Of a stretch of DNA of 64,000 bases, positions 44,847 through 53,526 are shown piece after piece; positions within the stretch are counted from its first letter, which is position 1, and each line of letters opens with the position of its first letter. The DNA is taken from assembly GCA_021730785.1 (NCBI GenBank), contig JAKFWF010000041.1, positions 58,596-122,595 on the forward strand, read 5' to 3'. The translations under genes were made by a program, and so were the position numbers. Under the pieces are notes generated by a model. It saw only the letters and a program-made list of their open reading frames with translations. It was not told the DNA's origin and ran no database searches. This stretch comes from Hyphomicrobiaceae bacterium (GTDB taxonomy: Bacteria; Pseudomonadota; Alphaproteobacteria; Rhizobiales; Hyphomicrobiaceae).

Positions 44847-45333
44847 GGGGGGTCCTTCCTCGGGAGCTGTTGCTGTTGAAAACCAAGCCTATCGCTAGGC
44901 CGCCGGTGACCGACCGTAAAGGCCCGGCAGGTAGTCGCACATATGCCGGTTGCGCCGGGCTGGCGGCGGATTCTTGCGGCGTGTCGCGTCGAGTGGCAGG
45001 CCGTGCATGCTCCGGCCGAGCCTGCTCAGTTCTGGCAGCAGGCAGCCGTTGCTCAGGCGTGCGCCGGGGTTACGTTCGTGGGGCTGCGTCCCATTATGGC
45101 GAAGAAGACATGCCGCGCGCGAAGCGCATCATCAGATGCGACGCTGCCAAAGGACGGTGGGTCGGGAGGCGTCTTCCCCACCGGTGCGCGAGGGCGGGCA
45201 CTCGCCCCTGGCCACGACACGGGCAGGTGCTTCGACCAACGGGTTGTTGGCAGCTCCCGCCTTGGTCGCTACGGTGGCGCATCGGCCCACGTCGGGTACG
45301 ACAGGCGCAATTCACACAATAAGAGGGTGCATC
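44847..45333. other. intergenic region, no gene supported
   Basis: About 490 bases between the divergent FAH and BMP genes. GC-rich, with open frames that lack ribosome sites and family resemblance. Presumably carries both promoters; no riboswitch or clear operator was seen. Confidence 0.4.
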
Positions 45334-46422
45334 ATGAAATTCACGTGGGGTCGGCGACTGGCGGCCGCAGTGATGGTTATGGCCGCAGGCGCCGTCATAA
45401 CGGGCGCCTTTGCCCAGGCCAAGAAGACCAAGGTCGCGTTCGTCTACGTCGGCCCAATCGGCGATCACGGCTGGTCCTACCAGCACCACCAGGGGCTGCT
45501 ACAGGTCCAAAAGGAACTTGGCGACAAGGTCGAAACGACCCACATCGAGAACGTGTCGGAGGGCCCCGACGCCGAGCGCGTCGTCGACCAATTGGTACAG
45601 GCCGGCCACGAGATCATCTTCACAACGTCGTTCGGTTTCATGAACCCGACGCTGAAGGTCGCCGAGCGCAATCCCAAGATCAAGTTCGAACACGTCTCGG
45701 GCTTTAAGCGCGCCGACAACATGGCGACGTCGAACATCCGCTACTATGAGGGCCGCTATGTCGCCGGCATCATGGCCGGCAAGCTGTCGAAGTCGAACAC
45801 CATCGGCTACATCGCCTCGTTCCCGATTCCAGAGGTCGTGATGGGCATCAACGCCGCCTACCTCGGCGCCAAAAGCGTGAACCCGAATGTGAAGTTCAAG
45901 GTGATCTGGGTGTCTAGCTGGTTCGACCCGGGCAAGGAAGCCGACGCCGCCAAGGCACTGGCCGACCAGGGCGCCGACGTCCTGTTCCAGCACACCGACA
46001 GCCCGGCGCCGATGAAGTTCGCCGAGGAGCGCGGTATTCTGGCCGTGGGTCAGGCGTCGAACATGGCAGCCTTCGGTCCCAACGCCCAGATCACCGCGCT
46101 GGTCAACAACTGGGGCCCCTATTACGTCAGCCGCGTGAAGGCTGCGATGGACGGCACCTGGAAGACTGGCGACGTGTGGGGCGGCCTCAACAGCGGCATG
46201 CTGAACATCGCGGCTTACGGCAAAAAGGTGCCGGCCGATGTGGCAGCGCTTGCCGATGCGGCCCGGGACAAAATCGCCAAGGGCGAGTTCCACCCCTTCA
46301 CCGGCCCGTTGAAAAAGCAGGACGGCAGTGAATTCCTCAAGGCCGGCGAGAAGATCGCCGACAAAGACCTTTCAGGCATGAACTTCTACGTCGAAGGCAT
46401 CGACGGCGCACTGCCCAAGTAG
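45334..46422 (+). CDS. BMP-family ABC transporter substrate-binding protein
   Basis: 362 residues, periplasmic. A signal peptide ends near GAFAQ without a lipobox. KVAFVYVGPIGDHGWSYQHHQG is the family start; TTSFGFM, HVSGFKRADN, GYIASFPIPEVVMGINA and DVLFQHTDSPAPM follow. BMP/PnrA proteins bind purine nucleosides or similar ligands. AAGAGGG precedes the ATG. No permease or ATPase genes are next to it, which is unusual for this class. Confidence 0.9.
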   Translation: MKFTWGRRLAAAVMVMAAGAVITGAFAQAKKTKVAFVYVGPIGDHGWSYQHHQGLLQVQKELGDKVETTHIENVSEGPDAERVVDQLVQAGHEIIFTTSFGFMNPTLKVAERNPKIKFEHVSGFKRADNMATSNIRYYEGRYVAGIMAGKLSKSNTIGYIASFPIPEVVMGINAAYLGAKSVNPNVKFKVIWVSSWFDPGKEADAAKALADQGADVLFQHTDSPAPMKFAEERGILAVGQASNMAAFGPNAQITALVNNWGPYYVSRVKAAMDGTWKTGDVWGGLNSGMLNIAAYGKKVPADVAALADAARDKIAKGEFHPFTGPLKKQDGSEFLKAGEKIADKDLSGMNFYVEGIDGALPK

Positions 46423-46451
46423 GGGAGCAACGGTCGCGCACATGACAAGTG

Positions 46452-46480
46452 GCGCGGACTGGTCATCGACCGGTCCGCGC
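46452..46480. terminator. stem-loop between convergent genes
   Basis: A 13-bp stem (one U-G) with a 3-base loop ATC, 30 bases past the BMP stop and 25 before the end of the convergent gene. No T-run, so factor-independent termination is not assured. Confidence 0.6.
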
Positions 46481-46504
46481 TTGGCGTCCTAATCACTCTT
46501 TCCG

Positions 46505-46927
46505 TTACCGATTGAGGCTCATGACCGCGGTAGCCCCACCTCCGATGAGGGATGCACTCAATGAATTGCCGTTGACCGTGACCGTGATCGAGCCGGACAC
46601 GCCGAATTCGGTATTCTCGAAGCTGCCGGAAAAACGGTTCGATCCGCTGCGCGTCAGCTCTGCCGTTTGGGTCGCTTTGGCGGATGGTGTCGCGCACGTA
46701 GCCGTCATCACGAAGCCGTTGACGCCGCGCTTGCGGAAGCTCGCGCGGCACGTCGCGCGTTCCGTTTCGCCCGTCGCGAAGCGCACGTTGCCGCTGCCGC
46801 GCCAAGCACCTTCAAGGCTTGCCGGTTCGGCTGCAATCGACGCCATGCTGCCGGCGGCCGTTGCGGCGGCGCCCACCAGAAGTGCGGTCGCCAACTTCAG
46901 TCGCAAGCGAGAGTGCAACGTTGACAT
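46505..46927 (-). CDS. exported protein of unknown function
   Basis: 140 residues. A signal peptide (LKLATALLVGAAATAAGSMASIAAEP) is followed by a compact beta domain: LEGAWRGSGNVRF, TERATCRASFRKRG, MTATCATPSAKATQTAEL and ISASLIGGG-like LSASLIGGGATAVMSL. Two cysteines (in TCRASF and TCATPS) probably pair. Similar small 'W-G-G' exported proteins are widespread in Rhizobiales without known role. AGGAA precedes the chosen ATG. Confidence 0.65.
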   Translation of the reverse strand: MSTLHSRLRLKLATALLVGAAATAAGSMASIAAEPASLEGAWRGSGNVRFATGETERATCRASFRKRGVNGFVMTATCATPSAKATQTAELTRSGSNRFSGSFENTEFGVSGSITVTVNGNSLSASLIGGGATAVMSLNR

Positions 46928-47249
46928 GAGTAGTTCCTGTACCTGTTGTCCCAAGCCGCGCATGGTTATTGAACTCCACCTACGTCAGGGTCAACACGAT
47001 AGTACCTGCACAAGAACTTTTGATCACAGCTTACACGGCATCTTGAACTTGCAATTCGAATTGACGGCCCGCACGACCTGACTGACTAGGCGTCAATCGG
47101 TCGCGTGGAGTTGGCGCCAGTCGCGTCGCCGATTTTGCCGGTCTTCGGGATCAGCGTGCCACGGCTGCGGCAACGGCGCTTGACTTGGCCGGCATCGGTT
47201 GCGACCGTTTCGGCAACACCATGCGTCAATCGATCGGGAGGCGTCGCCC
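46928..47249. other. divergent control region before the acyl-CoA operon
   Basis: About 320 bases between divergent genes. The part at 46970-47060 is less GC-rich, as expected for promoters. No specific site could be assigned. Confidence 0.35.
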
Positions 47250-47642
47250 ATGGGGCAGGAGCGGACGACAAGTGCGGCGGGGGAACTGGGACCTGAAGCA
47301 CGGTTCAAGGCCTACCTCGCGGACGGCCGCTTCATGCTCCAGCGTAGCCGGTCGACGGGCAAATTCACGTTCTATCCACGCGTCGCCATTCCAGGGACCG
47401 GTGAGACCGATCTCGAGTGGGTGGCCGCCAGCTGCCGCGGCACTGTCTATGCCATCACCGTGAACCGCGGGCGCGACAGCAGCTACAACATCGCTATTGT
47501 GCAGCTGGCAGAGGGCCCGCGCCTGATGAGCCGCATCGAAGGGGTCGAGACAGCCGCAATCGGCACGGCCGTGAAGGCGCGCATCGCAACCCTCAAGGGC
47601 GAGCCGGCGCTCGTGTTCGATGTCGAGAAGGCGGGAGCGTGA
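47250..47642 (+). CDS. DUF35 OB-fold protein without zinc-ribbon cysteines
   Basis: 130 residues. DUF35 proteins bind acyl-CoA thiolases or hydratases and normally carry a four-Cys rubredoxin-like zinc ribbon before the OB fold. Here the ribbon region FMLQRSRSTGKFTFYPRVAI keeps the shape but none of the cysteines; LEWVAASCRGTVYAITVNRG begins the OB fold. GGGAGG lies before the ATG. It is 2 bases from the thiolase gene, its expected partner. Confidence 0.8.
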   Translation: MGQERTTSAAGELGPEARFKAYLADGRFMLQRSRSTGKFTFYPRVAIPGTGETDLEWVAASCRGTVYAITVNRGRDSSYNIAIVQLAEGPRLMSRIEGVETAAIGTAVKARIATLKGEPALVFDVEKAGA

Positions 47643-47644
47643 CC

Positions 47645-48799
47645 ATGGCCGCACATCCATTGCGAGGGCGGACCGCCATCGTCGGCATTGGCAGTGCCGG
47701 CTGCGGCGAAGCACACGGTCGCAGCGCCACGGAGTTGATGGCTGAGGCCTCGCTCGCCGCGATCGCCGATGCCGGCCTGAAGCTGTCCGATATCGACGGC
47801 ATCTGTGCCGCGACCTCGACGCATGCGTTTCCCACACTGACGGTCGCCGAGTACCTCGGCATCAAGCCGCACTTTTTCGATGGCACCAACGTCGGCGGTT
47901 CGTCGTTCGAGATGCACGTGCTGCAGGCAGCCCTCGCGCTCGATGCCGGGCTCTGCAATGCTGTGCTCATCTGCTACGGCTCGAACCAGCGCACGGCCGG
48001 CGGCAAGCTCGTCTCCATGAGCGAGCCGCAGTGGCATGAGAGCGCGTACGAGCCGCGCCATCCGATCACCGGCTATGCGCTTGCCACATCGCGTCATATG
48101 CATGAATTCGGCACCACGCGCGAACAGCTGGCGGATATCGCCGTTGCCGCCCGCGCCTGGGCGAACCTCAATCCGGCGGCGTTCGCGCGCGGACCGCTCA
48201 CCCGCGCCGACGTACTCGCCGCCCGCATGGTGAGCGATCCGCTGACGACGCGTGACTGCTGCCTAGTCACCGACGGCGGCGGCGCCTGCGTGATGGTGCG
48301 TGCCGACCGCGCCCGCGATCTGGCAAAGAAGCCGGTCTATTTCCTTGGCACCGGCGGCGCCCATTCGCATCGCTCGATCACGCAGATGGCCGATCTGACG
48401 ACGACTGTTGCGGTCGAAAGTGGCCAGCGCGCCTTCGCCATGGCCGGCCTGAAACAAAGCGATGTCGACCTGCTGATGCTCTACGATGCCTTCACGATCA
48501 CGACTTTGCTGTTCCTCGAAGACCTCGGCTTCTGCCCCAAGGGCGAAGGCGGGCGGTTCGTCGCGGACGGCGCCATCGCGCCCGGCGGCAAACTCGCCGT
48601 CAACACCAGCGGCGGCGGGCTCTCCTGCGTGCATCCCGGCATGTACGGCATGTTCCTCATCATCGAGGCCGTGACGCAACTTCGCGGTGCTGCCGGCGAG
48701 CGGCAGTTGAAGCAGTGCGACGTCGCGTTGTGCCATGGCAACGGCGGCACGCTGTCCAGTCAGGTGACGGCGCTGTTTGGTTCGGCGGCAACCCTATAG
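47645..48799 (+). CDS. thiolase family protein (SCP-x/lipid-transfer type)
   Basis: 384 residues. Thiolase fold: TAIVGIGSAGCGEAHGRSA, GSSFEMHVLQAALALDAG (the first-cysteine loop of classical thiolases reads Gly-Ser-Ser here), LYDAFTITTLLFLEDLGF, NTSGGGLSCVHPGMYGMF with the catalytic His, and CHGNGGTLSSQ. Such proteins with a DUF35 partner cut side chains of sterols or other bulky acyl-CoAs. Second gene of a five-gene operon. Confidence 0.85.
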   Translation: MAAHPLRGRTAIVGIGSAGCGEAHGRSATELMAEASLAAIADAGLKLSDIDGICAATSTHAFPTLTVAEYLGIKPHFFDGTNVGGSSFEMHVLQAALALDAGLCNAVLICYGSNQRTAGGKLVSMSEPQWHESAYEPRHPITGYALATSRHMHEFGTTREQLADIAVAARAWANLNPAAFARGPLTRADVLAARMVSDPLTTRDCCLVTDGGGACVMVRADRARDLAKKPVYFLGTGGAHSHRSITQMADLTTTVAVESGQRAFAMAGLKQSDVDLLMLYDAFTITTLLFLEDLGFCPKGEGGRFVADGAIAPGGKLAVNTSGGGLSCVHPGMYGMFLIIEAVTQLRGAAGERQLKQCDVALCHGNGGTLSSQVTALFGSAATL

Positions 48800-48812
48800 C
48801 CTCAGAGTTCAA

Positions 48813-50921
48813 ATGACCCAGGCGAGCGGCGACGGCCTCGACCATCTGTTCCAGCCGCGCTCGGTGGCGGTGATCGGCGCGTCGGCAGACGCAGCCCGCA
48901 TCGGCGGACGGTCGATCGCCTACATGTTGGCCCGCGGCTTCGAAGGTGCAATTTACCCGGTCAATCCCAATCGCGCCGAGGTTCAGGGCTTGAAGGCCTA
49001 TGCGTCGGTCGCCAGCCTGCCTGCAGCGCCTGACGTCGGCATCGTCGTGGTGCCGGCGCCTGCGGTCGTGCAGGCGGTGCGGGATCTGGGCGCACGCGGC
49101 TGCGGCACGGCGATCGTATTCAGCTCGGGCTTTGCCGAGGTCGGCGCGGCGGGTGGCGCACTGCAGGCCGACATGATCGAAGCTGCGCGCGCACACAACA
49201 TGCGCGTGCTCGGGCCCAACACCCTCGGTGTGTTCGATCCTCGTGCCAATTTCTACGGCACCTTCGCTGCGATATTCGAGGGTGGCTTTGCAAAGCGCGG
49301 CGGCATCGGCATTGCCAGCCAATCGGGGGCCTATGGCGGCCACCTGTACACGCTCGCCCGTGCCCGCAGCCTTGGCCTTGCTGCCTGTGTCATGACCGGC
49401 AACGAAGCCGACATCACCGTCGGCGATGCCATTGCCCGCATGGTCACCGATCCCGACATCGACGTGATTGCGGCCTACGCCGAGGGCATCAACAATCCCG
49501 ACAAGCTGCTCGCCGCACTGGAGGCCGCGCGCCGTGCCCACAAGCCGGTCGTGTTCATGAAGGTCGGCCGCAGCGTGGTCGGCGGTCTGGCCGCGCAGTC
49601 GCACACCGCCTCGATCGCCGGCGACGACGCGGTGTTCGAGTGCATCCTCGACGAGTGCGGTGCGGTGCGGGCACGCAACACGGAGGAGATGCTCGATATT
49701 GCGCATCTGGCGACCCGCAAGGTCTATCCCGTCGGCAACACGCTTGGCGTGTTCACGATCAGCGGCGGCGCCGGCGTGCTGATCTCGGATGCGGCGGAGG
49801 CGCTTGGCCTGCCCATGCCGCCAATGCCGGCCGTGGCCCAGGCCCGGCTGAAATCACACATTTCATTTTGCTCGGCGGTCAACCCGGTCGACTGCACGGC
49901 CCAGATCGTCCAGGAAGTGTCGCTGATCAGCACGTTCGGCGAAACGATGATGGTCGACGGCGGCTATCGTTCGCTGCTGTCGTTCTTCACCTATACCGGG
50001 GCCTCGTCGACGTTTGGACCGCAACTGCGCGGCCAGCTCGCGGCCCTGCGCCGGAAACATCCCGACCGGCTCTTTGCACTCAGCATCATCGCCCCGCGCG
50101 AGGTCATCGCCGAGTACGAAGCAGACGGCCTGACCGTGTTCGAAGACCCGTCGCGGGCACTCGCCGCGATCCATGCCATGGGCCGGTTCGGCGAGGCGTT
50201 CGCGAGGCCGCCGCGCGCCGTGCCGCTGGACGGCGCCGTGATGCCGCTGCCCTCGGTAACTCCCAACGAGGCGGAAGCGAAGCGAATGCTGGCCAACGCC
50301 GGTATTGCCACATCGCCGGAGGAACTCGCAACCTCCGCGGCGGCGGCGGTGACAGCGGCGGCAAGGCTCGGATTTCCTGTGGTGATGAAAGTGGTGTCGG
50401 CCGACATCATGCACAAATCGGAGATGGGCGGCGTGCTGCTCGGCGTCGATTCGGCAGACGCGGTGCGCACCGGCTTTGCCACGCTGCAGGAGCGGGCGAA
50501 GGTTCATGCGCCGGCCGCGCGCATCGACGGGATCCTGGTTGCCAAGCAGCTGACCGGCGGCGTCGAGTGCATCCTCGGCATCAAGCGTGACGCGGTATTC
50601 GGGCCGATTGTGCTATTCGGGCTCGGCGGCTTGTTCGTCGAATATTTCCATGACGTGCAATTGCGCCGCTGTCCTGTCGACGAGCGGGAAGCCGAAGCCA
50701 TGATCCGCGCGATAAAGGGGGCGCCGCTGCTGCTTGGCGCGCGTGGCCGCCTGCCGGCCGACATCACGGCGCTGGCCCGCATGCTGTCGCGGCTGTCGCA
50801 GGTGGCAGTGGCGGCAGGTCCACGCCTCGCAGCGATCGATCTCAATCCCGTGCTGGCGATGCCGGCGGGCCAGGGCGCCATCGCTGTCGACGCGGTGATC
50901 GAAATCCGGGAGCCCGGCTGA
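48813..50921 (+). CDS. NDP-forming acyl-CoA ligase (acetate-CoA ligase type)
   Basis: 702 residues. Domain order is CoA-binding Rossmann (LFQPRSVAVIGASADAARIGG), succinyl-CoA ligase-like domains (GIASQSGAYGGHLYTLAR; SHTASIAGDDAVFE) and a C-terminal ATP-grasp (FPVVMKVVSADIMHKSEMGG; GVECILGIKRDAVFGP; DLNPVLAMP). It activates or releases an acid as CoA thioester with ATP or GTP. The gene starts 13 bases after the thiolase stop; its own stop overlaps the MaoC start by one base. Confidence 0.88.
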   Translation: MTQASGDGLDHLFQPRSVAVIGASADAARIGGRSIAYMLARGFEGAIYPVNPNRAEVQGLKAYASVASLPAAPDVGIVVVPAPAVVQAVRDLGARGCGTAIVFSSGFAEVGAAGGALQADMIEAARAHNMRVLGPNTLGVFDPRANFYGTFAAIFEGGFAKRGGIGIASQSGAYGGHLYTLARARSLGLAACVMTGNEADITVGDAIARMVTDPDIDVIAAYAEGINNPDKLLAALEAARRAHKPVVFMKVGRSVVGGLAAQSHTASIAGDDAVFECILDECGAVRARNTEEMLDIAHLATRKVYPVGNTLGVFTISGGAGVLISDAAEALGLPMPPMPAVAQARLKSHISFCSAVNPVDCTAQIVQEVSLISTFGETMMVDGGYRSLLSFFTYTGASSTFGPQLRGQLAALRRKHPDRLFALSIIAPREVIAEYEADGLTVFEDPSRALAAIHAMGRFGEAFARPPRAVPLDGAVMPLPSVTPNEAEAKRMLANAGIATSPEELATSAAAAVTAAARLGFPVVMKVVSADIMHKSEMGGVLLGVDSADAVRTGFATLQERAKVHAPAARIDGILVAKQLTGGVECILGIKRDAVFGPIVLFGLGGLFVEYFHDVQLRRCPVDEREAEAMIRAIKGAPLLLGARGRLPADITALARMLSRLSQVAVAAGPRLAAIDLNPVLAMPAGQGAIAVDAVIEIREPG

Positions 50922-51772
50922 TGGCGATCGTCTACGAAAAGCTGCTGAACCATGCGATCCCCGAAGTGCGGCAGCGGCTGACCAGACGCGACACGATCCT
51001 CTATGCCCTCAGTGTCGGCCTCGGTCACGATCCCCTCGATCCCCGGCAACTGGACTTCGTCGACCACCAGCGCGATTTGAGGGCGCTGCCGTCGATGGCG
51101 GTCGTGCTGTGCCATCCGGGCTTCTGGCTGCGCAACCCGGCGACCGGCGTCGATGCATTGCGCCTCGTACATGGCGAACAGGCGATCACCTTGCACACGC
51201 CACTGCCGGTCGAGGGCGACCTCGTCGGACGCACGCGCGTCACCGGGCTCATCGACAAGGGCGTGGGCAAGGGTGCTTTGCTTTACTCGCAGAAAGAGGT
51301 GCGCGATGCCGCGACCGGCGACCTCTATGCGACGACGCGGTCGACCACGTTCCTGCGCGGTGACGGTGGCTTTGGTGGTCCGGCCGGCCCCGTTCAGGCG
51401 CCGCATCCGATGCCGGAGGGCGCGCCCGACCTCAGCCTCGATCTGCCGACCCGACCCGAGCAGGCGCTGTATTACCGCCTGAACGGCGACGACAACCCGC
51501 TGCATTCGAGCCCCGAGGTGGCGGCCAAGGCCGGCTTCCCGCGTCCGATACTGCATGGCCTGTGCACGCTGGGCGTCACCGCGCATGCGATCCTGCGCGC
51601 GCTGTGCGGCTATGAGCCGGCCCGCCTGCGCGAACTCGACCTGCGGTTCTCAGCACCCGTTTTTCCAGGCGAGACGATCCGCGTGGAACTCTGGCGCAGC
51701 GGCGCCTTCCGCGCCCGCGCCGTCGAACGCGATATCCTCGTCATCAACAACGGCCGCGCCGTGATCGCCTAG
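50921..51772 (+). CDS. MaoC-like (R)-specific enoyl-CoA hydratase, double hotdog
   Basis: 283 residues, hydratase-2 family. The second hotdog has the catalytic YRLNGDDNPLHSSPEVAAKAGF motif region (Asp and His) followed by PILHGLCTLG. The N-terminal half (ILYALSVGLGHDPLD) is the degenerate hotdog. It would hydrate 2-enoyl-CoA to the (R)-3-hydroxy form, which the SDR next door can oxidise. Confidence 0.9.
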   Translation: MAIVYEKLLNHAIPEVRQRLTRRDTILYALSVGLGHDPLDPRQLDFVDHQRDLRALPSMAVVLCHPGFWLRNPATGVDALRLVHGEQAITLHTPLPVEGDLVGRTRVTGLIDKGVGKGALLYSQKEVRDAATGDLYATTRSTTFLRGDGGFGGPAGPVQAPHPMPEGAPDLSLDLPTRPEQALYYRLNGDDNPLHSSPEVAAKAGFPRPILHGLCTLGVTAHAILRALCGYEPARLRELDLRFSAPVFPGETIRVELWRSGAFRARAVERDILVINNGRAVIA

Positions 51773-51792
51773 GCCAAGGAGTGTACCCCGCC

Positions 51793-52713
51793 ATGCAGAC
51801 AAAACGGATGTTCGAGGGCAAGGTCGCGCTCGTCACGGGGGCGGGCGGCGGCATCGGCCGTGAGATCGCGGTGGCGATGGCGCTCGCCGGCGCCAACGTC
51901 CTGATCAACGACATCGGCGTCGGACTGCGCGGCGAAGGCGGATCGGCAACGCCCGCTGAGCAGACCAAACAGATCATCGAGCAGCGCGGCGGCAAGGCTG
52001 CCATCAGCACCGACAGCGTTGCAGACTGGGCATCCGCACAGCGCATGGTGCAGGCAGCCGTCGACGCGTTCGGCCGCATCGACATCGTCGTCAACAACGC
52101 CGGCATCCTGCGCGACGTGATCTTCCACAAGATGACGCCAGAGGACTGGCTGTCGGTGATCAACGTGCACTTGAACGGCTCGTTCTTCGTCAGCCGGGCG
52201 GCAGCCGAATTCTTCCGCGCCCAGTCGAGCGGCGCCTACGTGCACATGACCAGCACTTCGGGCCTGATCGGCAATTTCGGCCAGGCCAACTATTCGGCCG
52301 CCAAGCTCGGCATGACCGCGCTGTCGAAGTCGATCGCGCTCGATATGGCGCGCTACAACGTGCGCTCCAACTGCATCGCGCCGTTCGCCTGGAGCCGCAT
52401 GACGAGTTCGATCCCGGCCTCGACGCCGGAGGAAAAGGCGCGCGTTGCCAAGCTGCAGCAGATGACGCCCGACAAGAATGCGCCGCTCGCGGTCTACCTC
52501 GCCTCGGACGCGGCGAAGGATGTGTCGGGCCAGGTGTTTGCCACCCGCATGAACGAGATCGTGCTGATGAGCCAGAGCCGGCCCCTACGCACCGTGCATC
52601 GGTCCGAGGGCTGGACGCCGGAACTGATCGCCGAGCACGGCGCGCCGGCGCTGAAGGCCTCCATGCTGCCGCTCGACCGCAGCGGCGACGTGTTCTCGTG
52701 GGACCCAGTGTGA
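51793..52713 (+). CDS. SDR, (3R)-hydroxyacyl-CoA dehydrogenase (MFE-2 type)
   Basis: 306 residues. VTGAGGGIG is the NAD loop; NDIGVGLRGEGGSATPAEQ is the long insertion typical of the dehydrogenase part of peroxisomal MFE-2; NNAGILRD, SFFVSRAA, TSTSGLIGNFG and YSAAKLG give the catalytic set. AAGGAG eleven bases upstream favours ATG 51793 over GTG 51781, which lies in that site. Last gene of the operon, before a strong stem-loop. Confidence 0.9.
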   Translation: MQTKRMFEGKVALVTGAGGGIGREIAVAMALAGANVLINDIGVGLRGEGGSATPAEQTKQIIEQRGGKAAISTDSVADWASAQRMVQAAVDAFGRIDIVVNNAGILRDVIFHKMTPEDWLSVINVHLNGSFFVSRAAAEFFRAQSSGAYVHMTSTSGLIGNFGQANYSAAKLGMTALSKSIALDMARYNVRSNCIAPFAWSRMTSSIPASTPEEKARVAKLQQMTPDKNAPLAVYLASDAAKDVSGQVFATRMNEIVLMSQSRPLRTVHRSEGWTPELIAEHGAPALKASMLPLDRSGDVFSWDPV

Positions 52714-52757
52714 GGACGGCTTTCACGTCGAGACTTTGAAGTGACTGATACCCTCGT

Positions 52758-52794
52758 GCAAAACGCTTGACCTGAATGAGGTCAAGAGTTTTGC
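52758..52794. terminator. bidirectional terminator between convergent genes
   Basis: GCAAAAC-CTTGACCT pairs with AGGTCAAG-GTTTTGC around a 5-base loop, one mismatch, giving A-run and T-run on the two sides. Serves the acyl-CoA operon and the gene ending at 52906. Confidence 0.82.
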
Positions 52795-52905
52795 GTCCGG
52801 CGCTCGCGCCGGCGGCCCTTGGCCGCTCGGCCAGCGGATAAGGAAAAGGGTCATGTGTTCCGCTGGCCGGTATGAGTTGGGCGATGGCCTTGGGCTTGAC
52901 GCAGA

Positions 52906-53481
52906 TCAACGCTGCGGCACCGCCGCCTGCTGCACGGGCTCGGTTTCGATCGCAAGCGCAATCAGTCGCCAGTGGCCCTCGACCGGCACGAAGCCGAGAT
53001 CGAAGGCGATCGCCGGTGTGATGGTGGTCATCCGACCGTTGATGCGCAGGTTGCCCTGGGCATCAGGTGCCACGGGCGTGGCGATCTGGGGGGTGAGGAT
53101 CGCGACCGGACCAAGGTCGACGCCTTGCCGCCGCAAGTTGGCGAAAATCAACGCCAGATCCGCGACCGAGTTGCGGCGCTGAAATTCAGGTGCTGCCGAA
53201 TCGCGCAGCACCGAATAGTTGCCGGTGCGGTTCGCGCCATCCAGCGTCAGCAGCGTCGAGCGCACGAGGAACAGCGCCTGGTCAGGCGCGAGCGGGGCTG
53301 CGACTGCGGGCTTGGCGGCCGCGGCTTTCGGCGCCGCCGTGGCGCTCTTGGCCTTCAGCAGCGGCACACCACTTTCAAACAGGCTTGGCGTGCCGCCAGC
53401 ATACACATGCTCCGGCGCGATGAGGAACAGCGCAACCGTAAACGACACGACGGCAACGATCAGAACGCTGAGTGTTTTCAT
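52906..53481 (-). CDS. exported protein of unknown function
   Basis: 191 residues. An N-terminal helix (LSVLIVAVVSFTVALFLIAPE) is followed by an Ala/Lys/Pro linker and a domain of about 120 residues: DQALFLVRSTLLTLDGANRTGNYSVLRDSAAPEFQRRNSVADLALIFANLR. It resembles NTF2-like exported proteins of Rhizobiales; no role known. GGAG nine bases upstream supports the second ATG. 45 bases after the autotransporter gene on the same strand, so perhaps co-transcribed. Confidence 0.68.
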   Translation of the reverse strand: MKTLSVLIVAVVSFTVALFLIAPEHVYAGGTPSLFESGVPLLKAKSATAAPKAAAAKPAVAAPLAPDQALFLVRSTLLTLDGANRTGNYSVLRDSAAPEFQRRNSVADLALIFANLRRQGVDLGPVAILTPQIATPVAPDAQGNLRINGRMTTITPAIAFDLGFVPVEGHWRLIALAIETEPVQQAAVPQR

Positions 53482-53526
53482 GGCGAACTCCACACCTCGA
53501 CTTTGCTACGCGGCAATCGATCAGGT

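Noticed and set aside
44950..45333. Long in-frame extension upstream of the BMP protein
   Set aside because: The signal peptide begins at 45334 with AAGAGGG upstream; the extension is low-complexity and has no family match.
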